Assembly: GCA_902475545.1 (NCBI GenBank) | Contig: CABRZP010000005.1 | Location: 60,549-124,548 of the forward strand | DNA from: an uncultured bacterium | GTDB lineage: Bacteria; Cyanobacteriota; Vampirovibrionia; Gastranaerophilales; Gastranaerophilaceae | DNA: 64,000 nucleotides | Reading direction: 5' to 3' | Part shown: positions 58,775-64,000 of the stretch, in pieces | Position numbering within the stretch: position 1 is the first letter of the stretch | Layout of the letters: each line of letters opens with the position of its first letter | Program-made: the position numbers and the translations under genes | The notes under the pieces: model-generated | Databases searched by the model: none | What the model was told of the DNA's origin: nothing | Seen by the model: only the letters and a program-made list of their open reading frames with translations

Positions 58775-59679
58775 TGATAGAAAACTTCCTTACTTTATCT
58801 CAAAATTTAATAGGTAATTGGCACCTTTATATTAAGGATACTTTTGGGTGGAAAAATATTTTGGAAGTTTGTATTATTGTTGGTGTTTTAATGATTTTTT
58901 ATCAAAAATTTATTAAAAACACACATTCTGAAAAGTTTGTAAAAGGTGCATTTGTTCTTGTATTTTTGTGGATAGGCAGTGAAATACTTGTTGCTTTAGA
59001 TTTAGCAATACTTGGTGGTTTTATCCGTTCAATAGTAATATTTGTTGCATTGAGTTTGATTGTTATATTCCAGCCGGAACTTAGAAGATTTTTAGGATAT
59101 TTAGGTCAAATAGATTTCTTCAAGAGATTTTTTGAAAATGATAAAAAGAAAAAAGATGACAAATCTATTGATGTTATAAAAGAAATTATTGAGGCTGTTA
59201 AATATCTTTCAAAATCTCATACAGGTGCTTTAATAGTTTTCCAAAAAGATTTGAGTAATACTTATCATGATGTTGGAACAATATTGAATGCTGATGTTTC
59301 AACAGAATTATTGCTAACAATTTTCCATGTAAATACACCTTTGCATGATGGTGCGGTTGTTATCAGTGGTCAAAAAATTATTTCAGCTGGAGTATTGCTT
59401 CCGCTAACAGATGATCCGAAATTAAGCTGGAAGTACGGAACCCGTCACAGAGCTGCAATTGGTATGACTGAATCAAGTAATGCTGCTTGTCTTGTTGTTT
59501 CGGAAGAAACAGGTGATGTATCTATTACTCTGGATGGTTCTTTGAAAAAATATGATGATATTCCTACATTAAAAACTGATTTGGAAAATATTTTAGGTCT
59601 TAAAAATATTGAACAAGAAGAAAAGAAAACTATATTTAATTTAGAAAAGTTGATTACAATTAAGAAAAATGGAAAGTAA
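58774..59679 (+). CDS. cdaA: Diadenylate cyclase CdaA
   Basis: Makes cyclic di-AMP from two ATP (EC 2.7.7.85). 301 aa: three N-terminal membrane helices (about 28-45, 58-76, 80-100), a linker, and a DAC domain (about 130-270) with DGA at 192-194 and GTRHRAA at 222-228, the catalytic motifs. It lies directly after lysA (1-bp overlap) and 1 bp before the YitT-family gene, so three genes form one operon. c-di-AMP typically controls potassium and osmolyte balance. Confidence 0.93.
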   Translation: MIENFLTLSQNLIGNWHLYIKDTFGWKNILEVCIIVGVLMIFYQKFIKNTHSEKFVKGAFVLVFLWIGSEILVALDLAILGGFIRSIVIFVALSLIVIFQPELRRFLGYLGQIDFFKRFFENDKKKKDDKSIDVIKEIIEAVKYLSKSHTGALIVFQKDLSNTYHDVGTILNADVSTELLLTIFHVNTPLHDGAVVISGQKIISAGVLLPLTDDPKLSWKYGTRHRAAIGMTESSNAACLVVSEETGDVSITLDGSLKKYDDIPTLKTDLENILGLKNIEQEEKKTIFNLEKLITIKKNGK

Positions 59680-59680
59680 A

Positions 59681-60556
59681 ATGGCAAACAATACCGAAGT
59701 TTCAAAAAAAGGATTATTCTTGAAATGGGTTAAAAACATATTGTTTTTGACTTTCGGTGCTATTGTAACTGCATTTGCTCTTGAAGCTTTTTTAGTTCCT
59801 AATAACATTATTGATGGTGGAATTATTGGTATTTCTATGATTATTAGCCACATATCAAAATGGAATTTAGGTATTCTTGTTTTAATTTTAAATGCTCCGT
59901 TTATTCTTTTGGCATTTAAAAAAATGGGTAAAAAGTTTGTATTTCAAACTGCTTATGCAAACGTAATTCTTGCATTATCTATCAATTTTTTTCATCATTA
60001 TAAAGTAACCGGAGATGTACTTTTAGCGACAGTATTTGGCGGCATAATCCTTGGTGTTGGTGTCGGTCTTATTTTGAAAAATGAAGGTTCTTTAGATGGT
60101 ACTGAAATATTATCACTTTTAGTATCTAAAAGGTTTGGATGTTCTGTCGGTGAATTTATTATGGGTTTAAACCTGTTTATTTATATTGTTGCCGGAAAAG
60201 TTTTTGGCTGGGAAAGTGCAATGTACTCTATTATGACATATTTTATAGCTTCTAAAGTTATAGATATTGTTATGGAAGGTCTTAACAGTTCAAAATCTGT
60301 CAGAATTATTAGTGATGATTCTTGTGCAATTGGTCAGGCATTGATTGAAAAGCTTGATATTAGTGTAACTTATTTGCAAGGTATTGGCGGTTATACAGGA
60401 CAGGATAAAGATTTAATATATTGTGTTATTTCACGTCTGGAACTTCCAAAAATGCTGGAAATTATAAAAGAAATTGATCCTAAAGCATTTGTTTCTGTTG
60501 TTGATGTTCACGAAGTTTATGGCGGAAGATTTAGAAAAAGAATTGATAAAATTTAA
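59681..60556 (+). CDS. YitT family membrane protein (DUF161/DUF2179)
   Basis: About 291 aa. Five or six N-terminal membrane helices (about 17-195), then a soluble DUF2179-like C-terminal domain (about 210-291, QALIEKLDISVTYLQGIGGY, MLEIIKEIDPKAFVSVVDVHEVYGG) typical of YitT proteins. The start could be the ATG at 59669 inside the end of cdaA, but the ATG at 59681 has GGAAAG well placed and is preferred. Third gene of the lysA-cdaA operon. The transported substrate is not established for the family. Confidence 0.88.
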   Translation: MANNTEVSKKGLFLKWVKNILFLTFGAIVTAFALEAFLVPNNIIDGGIIGISMIISHISKWNLGILVLILNAPFILLAFKKMGKKFVFQTAYANVILALSINFFHHYKVTGDVLLATVFGGIILGVGVGLILKNEGSLDGTEILSLLVSKRFGCSVGEFIMGLNLFIYIVAGKVFGWESAMYSIMTYFIASKVIDIVMEGLNSSKSVRIISDDSCAIGQALIEKLDISVTYLQGIGGYTGQDKDLIYCVISRLELPKMLEIIKEIDPKAFVSVVDVHEVYGGRFRKRIDKI

Positions 60557-60620
60557 CAATATAGACAATTTAAAAAAAATATAATATACTAATTTTAAGA
60601 AGAGATAAAAGGAAAATAAG

Positions 60621-60968
60621 ATGGCAAAACATAGTGATACAGTACCAATAGAGGTAACAATTCTAACGGCAGACCATGATATTAAAGGTGTGGTACACGT
60701 TTCAAAATATACAAATACAAATAGAGAACTTACGGATTTATTAAATGATAAAGAAAGAAGATTTCTTGCTGTAACTAATGCGGAAATTTATCCTCGTGTA
60801 GGAAACCAATCTCCAAGAAGATATAATTTCTTAGAAATCCATATGGATTATGTTTTGATGGTTCACCCGACAAGTCAGGCTGTATTTAGAGATTCAGGTA
60901 AAACTCAGGAAGATATTTCAAGATTTAGAGAATTAAGATTGAAATTGAACCAAACAAAACCTTTTTAA
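60621..60968 (+). CDS. Small conserved-looking protein, DUF6812-like (115 aa)
   Basis: The product opens with a beta-rich domain (IEVTILTADHDIKGVVHVSKY, TDLLNDKERRFLAVTNAEIYPR) resembling DUF6812: an N-terminal VxIxTxxxxIxGxV, then LxDxLN and FLxLTxxxVxP. A helix and acidic/basic tail follow (EIHMDYVLMVHP). The match to DUF6812 is from memory only. AAAGGAAAAT precedes the ATG. The gene is followed by a terminator pair (60991-61020 and 61053-61079). Confidence 0.7.
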   Translation: MAKHSDTVPIEVTILTADHDIKGVVHVSKYTNTNRELTDLLNDKERRFLAVTNAEIYPRVGNQSPRRYNFLEIHMDYVLMVHPTSQAVFRDSGKTQEDISRFRELRLKLNQTKPF

Positions 60969-60992
60969 GATTTAAAATTTTAAATAAAAAAG

Positions 60993-61020
60993 CACTCCAA
61001 CATTTACCGGAGTGTTTTTT
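60993..61020 (+). terminator. Terminator of the 60621 gene
   Basis: CACTCC (60993-60998) pairs with GGAGTG (61009-61014), followed by TTTTTT. Confidence 0.8.
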
Positions 61021-61052
61021 GTATTTTTTATTTGCAAATTAGAAAATATAAT

Positions 61053-61079
61053 GGCGGGATTTAAATCTCGCCGTTTTTT
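61053..61079 (+). terminator. Second terminator upstream of secA
   Basis: GGCGGGATTT at 61053-61062 is complementary (one G-T) to AAATCTCGCC just after it, followed by T6. It stands as a tandem terminator ahead of the secA promoter region. Confidence 0.75.
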
Positions 61080-61166
61080 AATCCTTAATTTTTTATTAAG
61101 ATATCTTAAAATTTTTATGTTTATGTTAGACTGAAAGTAATAATAAACTTGGAGAGGTATTCACTA

Positions 61167-63845
61167 ATGATAAAATGGTTGTTAAAACTTTTGGGCGATC
61201 CCAATGAGAAAAAAGTCAAATCAATGATGGGGATTGTTGAGCATATTAATGCTCTTGAACCTGAATTTGCAAAAATGACAGATGACGAATTGAGAGCAAA
61301 AACTCAGGAATTCAAAGATATTCTTGCAAAACGACCAACCTCAAAGAATTTTAAAGAAGATTTAAAATTAGAAAAAGAAGCTTTGGATAAGATTTTGCCT
61401 GAAGCTTTTGCTACAGTAAGAGAAGCCGGTAAACGTGTTTTGAATATGCGTCACTTTGATGTTCAGTTAATTGGCGGATATTTCCTTCATAATGGTCACA
61501 TTGCAGAGATGAGAACCGGTGAAGGTAAAACTCTTGTTGCAACATTGCCTGCATATCTTAATGCTTTGACCGGAAAGGGTGTTCACGTAATTACCGTTAA
61601 CGATTATCTTGCAAAACGTGACAGTGAATGGATGGGAAAAATCTATAAATTTTTAGGTTTGACTGTTGGTGTAATTCTTTCCAATGGCGAAGGTGCAAGA
61701 AATTTTGAAAATAAAAAACATGCTTATGAATGTGATATTACTTACGGCACAAATAATGAATTTGGTTTTGACTACTTAAGAGATAATATGGCAAATCATC
61801 CTCAAATGTTAGTCCAACGACCATTTAATTATGCAATTATAGACGAAGTCGATAGTATTCTTATTGATGAAGCGAGAACTCCTCTTATTATTAGCGGACG
61901 TTTGGCACAATCTGCCGAAACCTATCAAATGATGGCTAAAATTGCACCTCAATTGAAAAAAGAAGTAGATTACACTGTTGATGAAAAAAATAAAAATGTT
62001 ATTTTGACAGAAGAAGGTATTGATAGGGCACAGGAACTTATTGGTGTAAAAGATTTATTTGATATTCAAACACAATATGCTCATCATTTATTGCAAGCCT
62101 TAAAAGCGAAAGAACTATTTGTAAAAGATACAGATTATGTTGTTCGTAACGGTGAAGTTATGATTGTTGATGAATTCACCGGACGTTTAATGGAAGGCCG
62201 CCGTTGGTCAGATGGTTTGCATCAAGCTGTTGAAGCAAAAGAAGGTGTTGAAATTCAAGATGAAACTCAAACTCTGGCAAGTATAACTTTCCAAAATTTA
62301 TTTAGACTTTATCCTAAACTTTCAGGTATGACAGGTACTGCTATGACAGAAGAAGCAGAGTTTGGTAAGATTTATAATCTTGAAGTTACAACAATACCTA
62401 CAAATAAACCTGATATTAGAATTAATTATCCTGATGTCATTTATAAATCAGAAGTTCAAAAATATTTAGCTGTAGTGAACGATATTATTGCACAGCACAA
62501 AGAGGGCAGACCTGTACTTGTTGGTACAATAAGTATTGAAAAATCAGAATATGTATCTTCTTTGCTAAGACAAAGAGGTATTAAACACAATGTATTAAAC
62601 GCAAAACACCATGAACGTGAAGCTCATATTATTGCACAAGCCGGACGTTGGGGTGCAGTTACTATAGCAACCAATATGGCAGGCCGCGGTACAGATATTC
62701 TGTTAGGTGGTAATGCTGAATATCTTGCAAAGGCTGAGTTGGAAGAACATGGTATTGATGAAAATACTCCAAATTATGAAACTTTAAAAAATGAAGCTTT
62801 AGAAAGAGCAAGAAAAATTACGGAAGAAGAACATGCTAAAGTTGTTGAAGCCGGCGGACTTCATGTTATAGGTACAGAACGTCATGAATCTCGTCGTATT
62901 GATAACCAGTTAAGAGGTCGTGCTGCACGTCAGGGTGACCCTGGTTCAACCAGATTTTTCTTATCATTGGAAGATAATTTGATGAGAATATTTGGCGGTG
63001 AAAAAATTACACAGCTTATGACTGCATTAAATGTTCCTGAAAATATGGCGATTGATTCTCCGTTGATTACAAAACGAATTCAATCTGCACAGAAAAAAGT
63101 TGAAACTTTCCACTTTGATATGAGAAAATCAGTACTTGAATATGACGATGTTATGAATATTCAAAGGGAAAAATTCTACCGTCAAAGAAGAAAAGTTCTA
63201 GCTGGTGTAGGTTTGTATGATGATATTTTATACATGATGGAACGAGAAGTTGACAGACTGATGAGAAGTTATATTTCTCCTGAACAAAAAGTGGAAGAAT
63301 ATGTTTATGAAGATTTGCAGACAATGATTAAAGAACTTCATTCAACTGTTCCTCAATTAGCTTCAACTTTCGATGTTGCGGATATTCAAAATATGCGTTT
63401 TGAGCCTATGTATAATAAAATGAAAGATTATGTGATTGAAGCTTATAAAAATCATGAAATTGAAATAATTAATTTCTATAATCAGGTTGTAAGTGATTAT
63501 AATGCAGGTAATGAACTTCAAGAGGCATTTGCATCATCAAATATTGTGCGTACTCTCGAAAAAGACGTATTGTTAAAAGTTGTTGACAGTAAATGGATTG
63601 ATCATTTGCATAATATTGATATGTTACGTGATGGTATCGGCTTGAGAGCTTATGGACAAAAAGATCCGCTTATTGAATATAAAAAAGAAGCTTATGATTT
63701 ATTCAATAAGATGATGTATGAAATTCAAAGTGATACTGTAAAACACTTATTCCGTACAAGATTCGGGGTTCAAATTGTACCTCATCCGTCTTCAGCACCG
63801 GAAGAAAGTGATTATGAAGTTATAGATGAATCTGAGGCTGAATAA
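61167..63845 (+). CDS. secA: Preprotein translocase ATPase SecA
   Basis: Motor of Sec protein export. 892 aa from the ATG at 61167 (GGAGAGG well placed; the TTG at 61149 is not needed). Order: NBD1 with Walker A (MRTGEGKTLVATLP, about residues 110-123), DEVDSILIDEARTPLI (Walker B), preprotein cross-linking domain (about 220-370), NBD2 with ATNMAGRGTDI and RGRAARQGDPG, then helical wing and scaffold domains. The C-terminus ends EESDYEVIDESEAE without the usual Cys-rich zinc-binding tail (CxCxSGxxxxxC). It starts a transcription unit after two terminators. Confidence 0.95.
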   Translation: MIKWLLKLLGDPNEKKVKSMMGIVEHINALEPEFAKMTDDELRAKTQEFKDILAKRPTSKNFKEDLKLEKEALDKILPEAFATVREAGKRVLNMRHFDVQLIGGYFLHNGHIAEMRTGEGKTLVATLPAYLNALTGKGVHVITVNDYLAKRDSEWMGKIYKFLGLTVGVILSNGEGARNFENKKHAYECDITYGTNNEFGFDYLRDNMANHPQMLVQRPFNYAIIDEVDSILIDEARTPLIISGRLAQSAETYQMMAKIAPQLKKEVDYTVDEKNKNVILTEEGIDRAQELIGVKDLFDIQTQYAHHLLQALKAKELFVKDTDYVVRNGEVMIVDEFTGRLMEGRRWSDGLHQAVEAKEGVEIQDETQTLASITFQNLFRLYPKLSGMTGTAMTEEAEFGKIYNLEVTTIPTNKPDIRINYPDVIYKSEVQKYLAVVNDIIAQHKEGRPVLVGTISIEKSEYVSSLLRQRGIKHNVLNAKHHEREAHIIAQAGRWGAVTIATNMAGRGTDILLGGNAEYLAKAELEEHGIDENTPNYETLKNEALERARKITEEEHAKVVEAGGLHVIGTERHESRRIDNQLRGRAARQGDPGSTRFFLSLEDNLMRIFGGEKITQLMTALNVPENMAIDSPLITKRIQSAQKKVETFHFDMRKSVLEYDDVMNIQREKFYRQRRKVLAGVGLYDDILYMMEREVDRLMRSYISPEQKVEEYVYEDLQTMIKELHSTVPQLASTFDVADIQNMRFEPMYNKMKDYVIEAYKNHEIEIINFYNQVVSDYNAGNELQEAFASSNIVRTLEKDVLLKVVDSKWIDHLHNIDMLRDGIGLRAYGQKDPLIEYKKEAYDLFNKMMYEIQSDTVKHLFRTRFGVQIVPHPSSAPEESDYEVIDESEAE

Positions 63846-64000
63846 TTAGAGTTTTTTAATACGATAAATTAGTTTGTGAAAATATTGTACAATATTATTA
63901 GCAATCTTTTCAAAAGAAATTTTTTGCGAGCATATTACTCTTGCCTAAAGTTTTAAAAAATAATATAATTATTTTGTAATATTTAACTTTCGGGGGGGGG
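63846..64000. other. Terminal AT-rich stretch ending in nine G
   Basis: No gene. 63992-64000 is a run of nine G that is out of place in this AT-rich sequence and probably a contig-end or sequencing artefact. Confidence 0.5.

Noticed and set aside
1..64000. tRNA genes, rRNA genes, CRISPR arrays or transposase genes
   Set aside because: Scanned intergenic regions for T-loop GGTTCGAATCC-type words, regular short repeats and DDE/IS motifs; none found.

Overview
Organism. The window is AT-rich and reads like a host-associated, fermentative, non-photosynthetic relative of the cyanobacteria (Melainabacteria/Vampirovibrionia, probably Gastranaerophilales). This is inference. It rests on a VKOR-DsbA fusion of the cyanobacterial kind, a PBS-lyase-type HEAT-repeat protein, a prepilin with a GFTLSEV class III leader, Gram-negative envelope genes (MlaD/MCE, TonB-C-like domain), anaerobe-type genes (PPi-dependent phosphofructokinase, D-2-hydroxyacid dehydrogenase, reverse rubrerythrin, FixC/FixX) and several large membrane proteins of no recognisable family. 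No photosynthesis genes, rRNA, tRNA, CRISPR array or transposase gene was found. The window ends in nine G, which looks like a contig end.

Layout. 1-5 kb: a membrane protein, a 343-bp MITE-like element, a prepilin and PPi-phosphofructokinase. 5-10 kb: metG, a secreted protein, adk and a HEAT-repeat protein. 10-14.3 kb: a histidine kinase, an XRE regulator and two overlapping WYL-type regulators. 14.3-21.6 kb: a structured RNA ending in a terminator before anmK, then mntP, a DUF4127 protein, menG, a D-lactate-type dehydrogenase, hsp20, a second GC-richer RNA, a small Cys-rich protein and hpf. 21.6-31 kb: an ACT protein with an AGCS symporter, a coiled-coil protein, rimP-nusA behind a promoter-terminator leader, a second copy of the MITE-like element, a response regulator and nadB-nadC. 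31-42.6 kb: an 819-aa membrane protein, an SH3b-like protein, pheT, a CorA transporter, a DMT transporter, a three-gene vWA/FHA-like/TonB-C-like cluster and reverse rubrerythrin. 42.6-51 kb: upp, MCE, a YkgJ-type protein, asparaginase, TPR proteins, queH and VKOR-DsbA. 51-64 kb: der, a GH57 enzyme, fixC-fixX, small proteins, lysA, cdaA, a YitT protein and secA.

How the genes work together. Most are housekeeping: translation (metG, pheT, rimP-nusA, hpf, der), NAD synthesis (nadB-nadC), nucleotide salvage (adk, upp), wall recycling and lysine supply (anmK, lysA), c-di-AMP signalling (cdaA), protein export and disulfide formation (secA, VKOR-DsbA). Accessory interest lies in two candidate structured RNAs, a possible attenuator in front of rimP-nusA, a MITE-like family with conserved arms and a variable core, and an undescribed three-gene membrane cluster at 38.8-41.9 kb. 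Genes in overlapping junctions (nadC, the second WYL gene, mntP) start with TTG behind a good ribosome binding site.
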